From contig CM043952.1 in assembly GCA_014529385.2 (NCBI GenBank), positions 156,461,057 to 156,525,056 on the forward strand: 64,000 bases of DNA, given 5' to 3'. Source of the DNA: Adiantum capillus-veneris (Eukaryota > Streptophyta > Polypodiopsida > Polypodiales > Pteridaceae). Each line of letters begins with the position of its first letter. Within the stretch, counting starts at the first letter, position 1. Shown here one piece after another: positions 45,006 through 57,233 of the stretch. The notes under the pieces were generated by a model. The model saw only the letters and a program-made list of their open reading frames with translations. It ran no database searches and was not told the origin of the DNA. Both the position numbers and the translations under genes were made by a program.

Positions 45006-46537
45006 ACAATTTGTCAAATGGTCCACTTGATAGTTTCAATGGAAATTAAAAGAATTCTCTAATGGGTGAATTCCAAGCTCTTGAGGCCCTTGAATGAAAC
45101 CGTCCTCAACAAGTGGTCCAAAGCTTGATGTGGACCTTTAATAATCCAACAAATTCTAAAGAGCTTTTAAATGCTTCTTGAATGAAAAGCCAAAGAAGAA
45201 AAAACCCAAAGAGGTACAAGATTGTTTCTTAGTACTACTTAGAGACCCAAGGTAGATTTGAAAAATCTCTTTGGAAAGACTAATCTTAGGCAGAGTAACC
45301 CCTAGTGGTATACTAGACCGATTCAAATTTCTAGTTCTAACTCAAAAATGCATTGCAAGCTTTGTTGCATCATCCACTATCTTTGCACAACAACTGTCAA
45401 CATCAAATAGCAGGGATTCCATTAACATGTTCACAAATGTGTGAACACATTAATAACATAATTTATGTTGTGATCACATCTATATTCAATGATCGACTTA
45501 AACTTGGTGTGCTTGTAAACCCTCCGGGATTTAGACATTCTTGAAGATCCCCTCCGAGTATTTAAAATATCCGTTGGGCTCGCCAAGAATATCTAAATCC
45601 CAAGGCTATGTCATATTTATAAAGAGTAGAAGATTAGCCGCATTCTTAGCTTTTGGGAAAAGATAGCCTTTGTATAGAACTCCCGGTTGGCTAGGAGTGT
45701 CTTTTTGGGAATAACTTCCTTATTTTAGGCATGATCATCTTTCGTTATAGACTCACCTAAGGCTACTGAGCCACTAGTCTTCATTTCTTTGAATTGTGGA
45801 CAGAGTGTGGTCCGTGGCTAATACCTGCGGAGATTTAGGGACAAAATTGGAGTCACTTGAGCTTGTTTGCATTTGAGCAGCTTAGATAATTTATATATTT
45901 CTTTCTCCCTTATGTTGTTTTATAAACGATTTGATGGATCCAAGATTCTTGCCTAAGGGCTAGTATTGGTTCTTGTTCCACATTGGGTATGAAAGACATC
46001 CTTCATTGGGTGTGCAATGTGCATTGTATGTATGCTATCAATTTCATGTATCTTACTTTAAAAACACACATTTACATGGTTTAAATATTACTTGCATTTA
46101 TCATGCTATGATGCTTGAGGTTATAAAAATTTATATTTGTACATCTACAAAGATTAATATATGTGGACATTTTAGAGAACACCAAAACTATCAATAAAGT
46201 AGGTATATATATTTGACTATGCGTGTAAAGTAAGTTTAAGAGAAAAATATTGCATAACCTAAAAACTTTGAGCCATACTTTGGAGTTAGCATGAGTTGTC
46301 ATGGATGTCATTCTTTGTTAAAGTAGAAATAATAACAATATAATTGGCAATCTCTTGTTAAAGCAAAACACAATACTTGAATTTTTAAAATAGTTTTAAA
46401 TTGTTGTGTGGCTATATTTTATCAACAAAGATCATTGTATGTTTGTGTAGAGATGTTCGTTTTGTAATACGTGAGTATATTTATTGTTACTTAGTTATTA
46501 TTCATTGTTCCATGGTTTCTTGAATACGTTATTTGAG
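45006..46537. other. Stretch without a recognisable gene
   Basis: AT-rich to the right. The first 150 bp hold a copy of the phrase attccaag...gaggc..ttgaatgaaa that is also present just left of copy C (about 38913-38940), so copy C landed inside a local duplication. No motif-bearing frame was found. Confidence 0.5.
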
Positions 46538-48374
46538 ATGGAAGAAAACGTTGGATCTAGTGATAGAACCCAAATTCAAAATAGCAACAAAAAAAGGCAC
46601 TTGGGATAGAGTGGCAATATGCAATTAACATCAATGATCAATTCATAGATTGGGAAAGTAATCTATGCCATACAACAAAATCAGGTGGGGCATCTCAACT
46701 AAGGGAACATTTTCTAGGTGGACCCAAGAAACGAGATCGTACATGTACCCACCCCAGTGCAACTGCAGTGGTCAAACGCTTGAGATAAGAAATTTGAAAG
46801 AAAGCATCAATGAAACATTACACATCTACTACTAATGTTTCAGAGATTCCAGAATTCATGGTTCTAATCAACAAACTCTGGAAGCATCGCCGGCTTGCAC
46901 TCCAAATCCCAATGTGCAGTCAAAAAGAAATCTGCCCAATGCATCTTCATCGAAGCGTCATTTTGCATGGGAACGGTGTCTATGCATCAAACTTCATTGC
47001 AAAAAATCTTACGTAAAGGTCTACTTGATGATGCACAGCTTGCTCTTATTGAAGCAATTAATTTTTCAAGGAGTGCTATGATGATGGTGGACAGTGAGCA
47101 TTGGAAGAGAGCATGAAAGAGAATTGGTGAGTTTGGACCAGGGTTTTCACCGCCCACATACCATGCTATGTGAAATGATCTATTGAAGAAATGCTATGCT
47201 CAAGTAAAAAAACATGTGCAAAGGGTAATTCTTAGCAGTATAAAGCTTTCTGGATGTACTGTAGTCAGTGACGGCTGGTATAATATACAAAGAAAGCCAC
47301 GAATTGGTTCACCTGGAGGTGAAACATTCATTCGTGATGTGGATTCACATGTTTTAATTAAGTTTAGAATTTATATTGTTGATGTAATGCTTCTATGATA
47401 GAGAAAGTGGGTGCTAAACAAGTAGTCCAAATTGTGATGGACAATGCAAAGGAGTGCAAGAATGCTGGTAAAATCTTAAAGCGACGGTACCCGCATGTTT
47501 TTCCTTTGGTTGCAATACACATGGTTTGAATCTTGTATTACAAGATTGGTATAAAAGTGATGATACCAAGTTGTTTGCCTCGATTGTCGATACTACAGCC
47601 ACACTTTTTTGAAAAATTAGAGTTTGGAGTGTCTTGAAAAGTTAGAGCATTCAATGGTGGAAAAGCATTGACGTGTTCCCGACAAAGGAAAGTCCTCTTA
47701 AGATACTTTCATGCTAGATGGATTGGAGCCCATACACATTACACAGTGTTGCTTACATGCTAGATCCTGAATACTAGAATATGGACTTGATGTCCAATGT
47801 TGAAGTGGTTCATGATTTTTACGAAGTGGTAAACACTTTCTATGCCAATATTCATGATCATGAAAGATGCATAAAAGAAATATCCTGCTTTCGATTAAAA
47901 GAAGGTCTGTTTTTAAACTCCCTTGTTCAACAAATGGCAAAAAAGCATCATGCATGGATATGGTGGATGATGAATGGTGGAGAACACTATGCTTTTTTGT
48001 GTAACCTTGTGATGAAGGTTTTAAGCCAGTGTTCTTCGAATTCAAGCTTAGAAAGAAATTGGAGCATGTGCAAATATATTCAAAGCACTACTCGCAACCC
48101 ACTTCTTGTAGATCGAGTAGATAAACTTGTTTACATGTATTGCAATGACAAAATTCTATGTCACATTGAAAGCAAAGAATATGAAGAAGATATGCCCAAA
48201 TGGATGTACAATTGTGATGATGTAGAAGACGAACACTTTGACGTTGGACGTGTGTTGTGCACAAGCGTTCAGCTAGAGGAAAAACTCGATATTGACTTAG
48301 ACGAGCTCAATCAAGCATGCGACAAAGTAGACATAGATGAAATAATCTTGGAATATGATGACAATGAAGATTAA
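46538..48374 (+). pseudogene. hAT-superfamily transposase relic
   Basis: Plus-strand remnant of a plant hAT transposase. The start ATG may be at 46538 (MEENVGSSD). A BED-finger-like segment (WESNLCHTTKSGGASQLREH ... C, about 46650-46740) is in a different frame. The DUF659-type core follows: GCTVVSDGWYNIQRKP (about 47250-47305) and VVQIVMDNAKECKNAGKIL (about 47424-47480). The C-terminal dimerisation region (47781-48374, 197 aa) has HHAWIWWMMNGGEHYAFL, SSNSSLERNWSMCKYIQS and TRNPLLVDRVDKLVYMY, the classical hAT 'SS.SERNWS' block, and an acidic tail. The coding sequence is split over at least four frames, with stops near 46612 and 47117 and a frame change near 47400-47590, so it cannot make transposase. 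Terminal inverted repeats and an 8-bp target duplication were not found. Confidence 0.85.
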
Positions 48375-48849
48375 GCAACAGTTTCATTGAAATTTTTAAA
48401 AGAGTGTCGTATTAGTAAAAGATTACAATTAGTTTTCTTCCTAGAACAAATTTCGAAGTACACTAGGAGTTGCCTCTTGCAACCCCAGTGGTTTGTATTC
48501 ATTGGCCATGCCAAGCATGGTATATGGGCCTTCATTAATTTTGCTACACCACACAATGTGCATGTGGACATATTTTTCATTTGTCTCACCAAGCATATAA
48601 GGTGGTAATAGTGTCCACATAGCAACATATAATGGCCGCTCCAACCGTCAAAGACTTTGTAGCATAGGGGACATTGGTTGGTGGAGGAACTGCTAGCTAC
48701 ATTTCAGACTCCCACAACCTGAGGATGCATCAAAAAGTGGGAGATATGATTCCTTGGCGTATAGGATTTAAACGTTGAGACAGGCCCTGCACATCTTGAC
48801 TAAGCTTGTTAAGTTGTACTTCAATCCTTGCCGTGGTTGGGGGGAGGGG
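48375..48849. other. Spacer without a recognisable gene
   Basis: About 0.5 kb between the hAT relic and the kinase-like remnant. The overlapping frames on both strands here have no known motif. Confidence 0.45.
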
Positions 48850-48852
48850 GGT

Positions 48853-51235
48853 CTACGCTTGCGATAGTCTCACTGCTTCTTGCTCTTTCTCTACGAGCTT
48901 TGTGGACCCCAAGCTTTCCTTGACCTTGCTCAACTCCATTCCAGCCCCTTCCACCATAAGAGAAAGCTCTTGTCTTGTGAATGTCACTGTCTCCTCACGT
49001 ATATCATGGGTGCTGACGGGGACCTCTCTGGACGTGAAGTCCATTGGCCTATCTAGGATAAAATGTATATAAAACATTTTAGTGAAGTAGAGCGGTGCAT
49101 CTACATCATGGAGAGGGTGGCGGTACACCTCCAAGAAGATTCGCTCGATGTTAAGTTTGATGTCATTATTTTGGTACCTTGAAACCTTCCATCTTCCCTT
49201 CTTAATGTCACCTTCTGGGCACAGCCATATCTCTTTGATCATATCCTTTGTGACATGTTTATTTATTTCACTCCATTGGGCATGACTGGGATTTGCCCGT
49301 TTGGACAATTTGCAAGCCGTTCTAGTTGCATGGCAGGTAGTCAAACCATATGCGAGAGCTTTAAGTCGCTCGTATGCCTTTCTAGCCGACTCATGGTGTT
49401 CGTTATCTTATATGTCTACCATATCTACAAAATAAAGATGATATAAGGATCTTAGTAAAATTGATCATTGCCCTCAAAGATTAAAAGATGGAATGTGATA
49501 ATCAATGGAAAGCATCCAATTAAGACAAGTACTCCTCAAACATGAGACCAAATAATTTTTCTTAAACACATTTCAAATTATCTTGACCACATCATCCTTT
49601 CTTCAAAGAAATATAAAAATCACGTTCAATTACAAAATTGGATTAAATTATAGAGAGTTCAATTAGCGCGCATTGTGCTCTTGTTGGCTCAGTCTTCAAT
49701 GATCTAAAAAACTCTGCCACTTACATCATAGATTTTCTCTCTTTGCAATTTGGTAGGGACATCCAGTTTCTGGCTCTACAATGTATAGCTTCGATGGTAG
49801 CTTTTTCGTGGGTAGTGCCGCCCATCCACAGTTTTTGCATTGCCTTCCAAAAGTCATACAGCACTTGTAGTAAATATCCCAGAGCAAAAACTCGCTTGTC
49901 GGAGTATAGGCATCTGCAAGAAAGGGATCATATAACTCGGGCACCAGTCATCCTTGCTTATGTCGCTCTCGCTCAACAGTGGATTGAACCTCTACCACCT
50001 TTTCTAGTTTTTAGTATGTCTCATACACAAATTTGGGCCTCTACCACCTTTTCTAGTTTTTTGTATGCCTCATACACAAAATTAAGCGAAAATCACTTTT
50101 TGGGAGCTCTTACCAGAAGTCCACAATCAATGATGCCGATGCGTACCTTCATATCTTTAGTAAAGTCCAGCACTACATTGATGAGTATAGGTGGGTGTGA
50201 ATAATGCCCGCCATATGTGCGGCTACCATGCCATCTACCAAAGCATGCATAATGTGGGGCATATTCATCACTATCTCCTTCACCTTGGCAAGCTGCTCCC
50301 GGCTTAGTCGCATGTTGGGGGGGGGGGGGCGCTTTTTCACCCTTGATCCAAGTGATACATCGCTCTCATAAATTCATTGTAATCATAGGGCACCTTGAAG
50401 AGCATGTCGCCGAGCGAGCCGCCATTATAGTAAGGAAATATTGTAATCCAAGGCGACTCATTTGTGAAAGAAATGCACCTGACGATTGTTGGGTGCAATA
50501 CTTGCATGTCCTGCTCTGTTTGAAAGCTCTCAAACTTGAAGCTGTTGTTTTCCTTGTACATCTTTCCACAATATGTTATGTGCTCCAAAAGAAAAGAAAT
50601 ACCTCGTATTTTGTACTCTTTTACTTCACCAAAGGCCCCTAAACCAATCATTTATCCTTCGATTAATGCCTCATGTGGGATTTCGATAAGATGTACGCAC
50701 ACAATTGCCCCTCTCCCTGTAACATCTGGCTGCTCGGATGATGCAACGGTTGTGTCTTGGGAGATGCGCACTCTTTTTTAAAGTAACTTTGCATCCAATG
50801 CCTTCATGCGCTTGCTCATCACCTTCTGTTCATCCCATATTGCATCCAATAGCTGCAATCGATGTACATCTACAGAAGCTGGCGCCAAATCTTTTAAATC
50901 CTCGTATGCTACTCGCATACTTCCCAAAATGGTACAAGTTTTATGTTGATAGTCAAAGTCGGCTAGCTTCTGTCTATCACACAATTCTGCATTGCCTTCT
51001 CTTTGGAGACGACGCAATCTATTTTTCCAGATCTGCTCAACAAGGTCCTGCATGAGGATGTCAGACTCATTGATTTTCCTTATAGCCTCATCTGCATTTT
51101 GCGATACTATAATGACTGCTTATTCGTGTAGGACACGCAAGATGACTTTTCGCTCGTCGGCGGTGGAAAGCATAGTGGTCGCAAAGATAGCGAGAGCTAC
51201 AACTATTGCAACACAAAACACTTAATATGCATCCA
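48853..51235 (-). pseudogene. Protein-kinase-like gene, probably a pseudogene with introns
   Basis: Minus-strand pieces in order: a hydrophobic helix VFCVAIVVALAIFATTML (about 51230-51150), suggesting a signal anchor; a charged helical linker (50778-51055, MQDLVEQIWKNRLRRLQREG); a kinase N-lobe (50337-50651) with the glycine loop IGLGAFGEVKEY and LHPTIVRCISF, then FPYYNGGSLGDML; a catalytic-loop area (about 50130-50260: MAGIIH, VVLDFTKDMKVRIGIIDCGL); an alpha-F-like segment LYSDKRVFALGYLLQVLYDF (about 49840-49905); and a C-terminal part (48853-49420, EINKHVTKDMIKEIW). Candidate introns are 49425-49724 (GTAAGT ... TTTTGTAG) and one from about 50113 to 49914 (GTAAGA ... TTCTTGCAG). The N-lobe and the catalytic loop are in different frames near 50330 (a long G/C run) and there is a stop near 50655, so it looks inactive. 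Family within the kinase superfamily is unknown. Confidence 0.55.
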
Positions 51236-51523
51236 TATCTTTCGAAATAAAAACAAAAATTGAAAGTCAAACAGTAGCAACCGTATAATTAATTGTATAT
51301 CAAGCAAAACATCACACTCCTATCCATTTACACTAAAATAAAAGTCAAACAACATTAACTAGACCATTAATTATACTTCAAGAAATATTACAACACAAAA
51401 CACTTAATATGCATCCTAGCTTTCAAAATAAAAATAAAAACAAAGTGTCAGACAATAGTAACCAGATACTAAATTGTACATCAAGCAAAACATCACATTG
51501 CTATCTATTTACACTAAAATGAG
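51208..51523. repeat. Two-copy direct repeat of about 135 bp
   Basis: caacacaaaacacttaatat and, further on, tcaagcaaaacatcacact and tttacactaaaat occur in the same order at 51208-51345 and 51392-51523. The second copy overlaps the left end of a GA run. The repeat begins over the N-terminal end of the kinase-like remnant. Confidence 0.8.
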
Positions 51524-51923
51524 AGAGAGAGAGAGAGAGAGGCAGCGGATATTAGAAAACATTTAGAGTAGTTTCCTAAATTTTTTAAAGATAGAGAAAA
51601 GTAATATTTGGAATTGTTTTATATTTTCAAAGAGGGAGATATAGAGAGTTGCACTACATATCATTTGAAATCATGAAAATAGAGTAACAAAAAGTAGCTT
51701 TCTAGGGATGGTTAATTTGATTTACATTTTTAGAGAGAGAGGGAGAGAGAAAGAGAGATAGAGAGTGAGAGTGAGATCTAGGTAATATTGAATTATCTTT
51801 ATAATTACTTAATATTTGAAGAAATAGGGAATAAGTTTTTGAAGATTATTTTATATTTTGAGAGTCATAAAGAGAAATAGAGTGAATTATATGTAGCATT
51901 TTCAATTGTTTTACAAGTTCTTA

Positions 51924-52003
<80 letters not shown>

Positions 52004-52131
52004 ATGGTGTGAATCTTTATTTTTTTGAAGATAGAGATAGAGAGAGGTTAGATGATATGTCATAAATTTTAGACTCATCAAATTGAAGAGGAAGATAATA
52101 TGAAGTAAATTATGATCCAAGAAATACTCAG
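51524..52131. repeat. AT-rich DNA with GA and TG/AG microsatellites
   Basis: GA runs at 51521-51542 and about 51730-51775, and a compound (TG)n(AG)n tract at about 51924-51999. No gene is seen. Confidence 0.9.
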
Positions 52132-52514
52132 GCCGCGTTACCGACCAAGTATTTCAAAAGAGTCACGCACATCAAAAATAATAAAATCCGCGTAACCGGC
52201 AAACCAAATAAATTTATAACATTTTTTTGTTGCGTTACTGACCAAATGCTGCAATATGCAAACAATACAACATGCACTAGCGAACAACACCATTTTGCTG
52301 TGAACCAACAAGGTGTCACTCGAATCTAAGAATATAGGAATTGTATACAGACATATCTTAGCCGCGTTACCGACCATATGCCTGCGTTTGATAAAGGAAA
52401 TGAAAGGTAACATCATCATAAAGATACTATTATAGCTTCATTACTGACTAGTACCACTACGACGTGCCATACATATCATAGAACACTACTCAGTCACATC
52501 ACGTTACCGAGCAC
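52132..52514. repeat. Six scattered copies of a GCGTTACCGACCA motif
   Basis: GCCGCGTTACCGACCA at 52132 and 52361, and relaxed forms at 52188 (CCGCGTAACCGGC), 52231 (TGCGTTACTGACCA), 52439 (CATTACTGACTA) and 52501 (ACGTTACCGAGCA). The intervening AT-rich text is not obviously repeated. They are probably decayed tandem units or clustered protein sites. Confidence 0.65.
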
Positions 52515-52931
52515 GTGCCCCATGATAAGCACCTTTTCGAAGAATGGCTTTACACACGCACGCACCCCTCGTGTAGCAAACTGTCCACATCTAGCCGCGC
52601 ACTGCGACTGTGTGCAGCTGCTTGAACGAGTACACACACACCCACATACATATGCCGGTACTTGTGGGTGAGAAGATGATCAAGAACAATATCCCAAGGG
52701 GCCTGTTGGGGCCGCCTATATATAGAATAATGTACCCCACCAGGCTTACTGACGCCCCCGATGGAGATTGCCGAGAATCGCAAATGCTCAGCAGGCTTCT
52801 CTAAAGCCCGGCAAGATTTTGGCCGGTTTCCAAGTCACCCTAAACCGGCATTTCTATGAGCATGAGAAGAAGTTAACATGTTATTAACAAGTGTTATTAA
52901 CAAAAAAAAAAAAGTTGTGATCACGTGAATA

Positions 52932-53364
52932 TAAAATCCCTGAGTAGAAGAGATAAATCAACCAAATTTGCTACATGAGAGGGTCGCCATAAGTTGGTGC
53001 ACACATTCCTATTGTACGGTTCAGGAAGAAAGTGAGTGTGGACTCATGAAAGAAGGTGGATATTGTTGCAAATGAGATTCAAGAAAATAGGAGGCATTGG
53101 TCCTTAAGTAATATTCTTTGAGCATAGAGATTATTTGGACCTGAGTAATAAAATCCCTTAATAGGAGAGATAAATCAACCAAATTTGCTACATGAGAGGG
53201 TCTCCATAAGTAGGTGCACACATTCCTACTATATGGTTGAGGGAGAAAGTGAGTGTGGACTCATGAAAGAAGTGGATAGTGTCGCAAGTGAGATTCAAGA
53301 AAATAGGAGGCATTGGTCCTTAAGTAATATTATTTGAGTATAGAGGTTATTTGGGTCTGAGTAA
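52932..53364. repeat. Tandem duplication, two units of 216 bp
   Basis: Units at 52932-53147 and 53149-53364 share agagataaatcaaccaaatt, tgctacatgagagggtc, gtgcacacattcct, gaaagtgagtgtggactcat and ggaggcattggtccttaagt. They differ at roughly 10% of sites. No frame runs through them. They lie just left of a copia-type primer site and may be the inside of a non-autonomous element. Confidence 0.9.
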
Positions 53365-53483
53365 TGAAACAACGCAAATAAAGCGGCTCAACCAAGTTGT
53401 AAGACATAAAGGAAAACCGGACTTTTGAATGTATGCACCTACTACCTAGGTTCAAGGTCAAGTGAATTAGCCTAACTTGGAAG

Positions 53484-53786
53484 CTCTGATACCACTTGTA
53501 GTGCTACGCATGCTTGCATTGATTCATTGCAAGTAGACATAAGTGTGAGAGAAACTTCAAGGTACAAGAGAACAATGCAAATTAAAATTTTGCTAATTTT
53601 AACCAAAGAGTACAAAGAGGGTAGTTGCTTCATAGACTTTGCAAAGAGGATGATGATAACATCATAGATGACTTCTAGTCCTCAGATGCTTGAGCAAGTG
53701 CTAACAATTATTGAAGATCGATTCAATCCTTAGCATATCTTTACAAAGCAAAGATATTGTGGTACATATTTGGGGGAAAACGTGTC
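53484..53786 (-). mobile_element. Copia-type primer site and putative LTR edge (remnant)
   Basis: The minus strand reads ACAAGTGGTATCAGAGCTTCC at this place (TGGTATCAGAGC is the initiator-Met-tRNA primer site), next to a sequence starting TGTAGTGCTACGCATGC on the plus strand at 53497. This is the same arrangement as in copy C (44805-44830). No second LTR and no coding parts were found, so it is a truncated or coding-free old element. Its right limit is unknown. Confidence 0.55.
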
Positions 53787-54591
53787 TCATAAGTTTTGAT
53801 TAATTTTCCTCAACGTGGGATAAACCATCAATGTATAGAGCCTCATGCTCCTCGGCAAAATGGTGTTCTTGGGCAAAAAGTCCATCATGAGAGGAGAAAG
53901 AAATTTGTAATATTTGGCCGCATTTGAAGGAGAGAGAGAGAGTAGTAGAAGAAGATGATGAAGAAGTTTTAAGTTTGTACGGAACAATCCCAAGAGACCT
54001 ATCGGACAAGTCACGTACTACTAAAATGAGAACAATGATAACCAATCTACCACACTCAGGTGATAGAAAGGTTAAGCCCAACCCCCCCAACACACACACA
54101 CACACACACACAATGAGAAGTTTTAACATCTTAGGAATGAGAGAGAGAGAGAGAGTGAGAGAGTGAGAGTTGCAATCTGAAAATCTGATGACAAAAAACA
54201 TTGGAAAAACACTAAAGGAATTCATTTTCCTGTATGTCCCTACTTAGCATACGTCAGGACTCAGAAGAGTGTGTAGTGTTTCTTCAAAGATCCTTAGAAT
54301 AACTAGAAAGTGTAGACTAACCTCATCATGTGTACGGTGTAATGCATTGCAAGTCTTCAAACTTGGTTTGATAGTTTCGAGATGAAAGCCAATTTGGAAG
54401 GACAGGCTTCTTTCTCTTGGATCCAACGGCAAGATAGCGGACCTACGTGAATGAAATGTCAAAAGTCGATGGCTGTACATTGCACAACTTGCGAGCATGA
54501 CTTATAAATAAAGGATTGTAGGAGCTCCATAGTCAAGTCAACGCCCATGTAGACACTACACTTCAATCAAAGTTCCTAGGAGCCCTTCAAG
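53787..54591. other. Spacer with GA and CA microsatellites, no recognisable gene
   Basis: Short GA runs (53930, 54138) and a CA run (54090-54111) create low-complexity open frames on both strands, which I do not count as genes. Confidence 0.6.
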
Positions 54592-54718
54592 GAATGGTCA
54601 AGGCCCAAGGCCAAGCCTCATGACTAACACGCATTTATTAAAGACCAGAGCTGGAATGGTCAAGGCCCAAGGGACCAAGCCTCACGACTAACACGCATTT
54701 ATTAAAGGCCAGAGCTAG
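54592..54718. repeat. Tandem duplication, two units of about 62-66 bp
   Basis: gaatggtcaaggcccaaggc and actaacacgcatttattaaa occur in both units (54592-54652 and 54653-54718), with only a few changes. Confidence 0.9.
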
Positions 54719-55181
54719 AAAAATACATTTTTCCTAACCTAAGAAAATAAGGGCAATCTTGAAATTCTCTCGGATTTTAGGTCAAAATTTGAAGCTTTTG
54801 CCGGTAATTACACTATAACTTGTGAAAAAATCCCGTTTTCTGCAAGGCAAGCTCAAAATCTAACCGGTATTTTAGGATTTCAACCGGTTAAAATACATTG
54901 GACCCTTGGTTTTTTCTAACCCTGCTTATTAAGGACCACATGAGGGATCCATAGCCCTTAGGTCCTCAATCTCACAATTGCACACACCACAATCAGTGTT
55001 CGGGAAGAGTTTGTCAAATTGATTTTCCCCAAACATTGACCTCAATCCTTAGTCTTTTCTTTTAATATAAAATAACCCGCATAATGCAAGCATTGCAACG
55101 AGAAAAAAAAGGCTTGCCAGTTCCCTCTCTTTCTAGCTTTCCTTTTTTTTTTTTTTTGGCAATACTCACACATTGTGAGTG

Positions 55182-55294
55182 ATATTGTGGTGTGTGGTCG
55201 TGTAGGTAGAGTCCGACCACACTAGGTGACCGGACTTTACCTACACGACCCCTAGGTGATCGGACTCTACCTACACGACCACACACCACAATAT
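55182..55294. repeat. Perfect 34-bp inverted repeat with internal direct repeat
   Basis: Arm 55182-55215 (atattgtggtgtgtggtcgt...) is an exact reverse complement of 55261-55294, with a 45-base loop. Inside, a 29-bp unit starting ctaggtga.cggact is repeated directly (55222-55250 and 55252-55280). A run of 15 T lies just to the left. It could be the end of a hairpin MITE or simply a small foldback. Confidence 0.92.
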
Positions 55295-56204
55295 ATTATA
55301 TACCAAAAAGAGTTACAAAAAGAGCCCTGCTCACACCAAGCCAAGGCATCTATAACCACAACCGAAAACCACACGAGTCCATAGACCATGCTTTTTACAT
55401 GAAAGCCTGAAAATCGAGTACAAAAGGACATAATGGAACAGAATATTTTATTAAAAAAACCATATTGTCGAGAAGATAAGGAATGACATGTAAGGGGGAG
55501 CCGCCACCCATGGGGAACAACCACTTCACCCATGGATGCCAATAACACAGTCGGATAGATTCGAAGATCACCAGGAGACGGACAAGCAATCAACCATGAT
55601 CCATAAACGGACCCGACCATCCATACACTCTTGAGAGCATGCTTTTATTGGAGAGCCTTGCACCATCACCAACCGAACCATTGAGCAAGACCTGGTCTGT
55701 CAACCCGTACATCCCAATCTTGTATAGAAAAAGGGGGTCCCTTGGCTGCCACCCAATGGACACTTGCGCTCATCCACTATGCCCAAGCAAGACCCACTAA
55801 GCCAAGGCGAGCATAAATCCCTACAAGGTGCAGGGGGGGCTGCCGCCAAGCCCCGAGGACAAAAGAAAGTGTGCAATGAGGCTGCCCACGAGTGAGGCAT
55901 GGATCGGCCAAAATTCCCCTCCAAGATGGCCCCCAACCTCTTGCAATGCAGACTCTACTCTCACAACCAACTGGCACGCTATGCTCGACGCCTCCGAAGC
56001 AGGCAAGAGTGCCTCCGATCTCTGTCAAAGCTGCCCGAATCACTCCCTGGCTCATGCAATCTTGGCAAAGCCATCAATAGCATCCTCAGTCTCTACGGTT
56101 CATCGCATAGCAAAAGCATACTTCTCTTTCTTTTTTTTTCCATGTGAAGTGATACTTCTCTAATTATCAAGAATTTTAAACACTATGTACACCTTTCTCG
56201 GTTT
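55295..56204. other. Stretch without a recognisable gene
   Basis: Several short frames on both strands, none with a familiar motif. A T-run near 56129-56140. Confidence 0.5.
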
Positions 56205-56815
56205 TCCGTCAAGATCCTTAATCGAGGGGCATGCAATGAGCGTCGTCCATCTACTGTCCAGGCATCCAGAGTGTCCTTTTTGCAACAGCCCCGACAGATC
56301 TCTGAACGCTCAACAGACGTCATAAAAAATGATAGTGGGTGTTAAGCTCCAATCAATCCTCGATTGTGACACATGCCTCCGCCTGTCACCCTCTCTCCCG
56401 TCCCTGCAAAAATCATTGGCCCCTCCCAAAGGACTCTTGACAGGAGGGAATGGTCATTTTTTAGTGACCATTCCCATAATACTACTCCCGACCTCCATCA
56501 ATCACAGTAATATGGGGAATGGTGACCATTCACTACTCCGTCAAGGTCCTTCGTCGAGAGAGAGGGGGGGGGGAGGGGGATGCAATGAGCGTTGTTCGTC
56601 TATTGTCCATTATTGAGCGAAATTTTTGCAGGAGCCGACAGATCTCTGACAAATCAACAAGCGTCATAAAAAGTGATTGTGGACATTAAGCTCCAATCAA
56701 CGCTCAGTTGCGACACCTGTCGCGCCAATCACCTTTTCTCTTATGCTTGCAAAAATCTATGGGCCCCCTCCCAAGGACTCTTGACGAGAGGGAATGGCCA
56801 TTCCCTACTCCTTCA
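56205..56815. repeat. Duplication of about 260-280 bp upstream of the callose synthase gene
   Basis: Two diverged copies about 332 bp apart (56205-56461 and 56537-56815) share ccgtcaag.tcctt, atgcaatgagcgt, cgacagatctctga, gcgtcataaaaa, taagctccaatcaa, caaaggactcttgac and agggaatgg. The second has a G-run (56563-56580). It ends about 570 bp before the start codon and could contain promoter-distal elements. Confidence 0.85.
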
Positions 56816-56960
56816 AAATCATCGTGTACAAGGTCCAAAATACACTGGCCATGGTATTTGCAATATTTGTACAATACATTTTGACTTTTGACGCTAGTGT
56901 GGCTTTTTTTCTAAGGGTTTTGTAAATTAATCCCCGCATCATAATATTTCCGCTCTTCCG

Positions 56961-56994
<34 letters not shown>

Positions 56995-57158
56995 TAGCCA
57001 GTCGCAAGACTCAGTACACGTCGCACGTCAGAGTAGCTCCCACTCTCTCTCTCTCAGAGACAGCAGCTGCCACTACCACATTCCAAGCACTTCACCCACA
57101 TTTTCCTGCCAACCCACGATTCACTCAGGCGACCAAAGCTCAACCTGAAATTTTATTC

Positions 57159-57185
57159 ATGTCTATTGGCATTGACCTGCCTTAA
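57159..57185 (+). CDS. Upstream ORF 1 (8 codons) in the callose synthase leader
   Basis: ATG at 57159 reading MSIGIDLP then TAA. It is the first ATG after the CT patch. It is functional only if the transcript begins upstream of it. Confidence 0.35.
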   Translation: MSIGIDLP

Positions 57186-57233
57186 TCTTTTGCGTCGTTT
57201 CACTCCCATCCTTAACTCTCTAATGCAGCTTCC

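Noticed and set aside
53800-54225. 141-aa minus-strand frame with a hydrophobic start
   Set aside because: It runs through CA and GA microsatellites. Composition and position give no support for a gene.
55700-56163. Overlapping frames of 60-110 aa on both strands
   Set aside because: No motif, no codon pattern and no start context; typical chance frames in GC-richer DNA.
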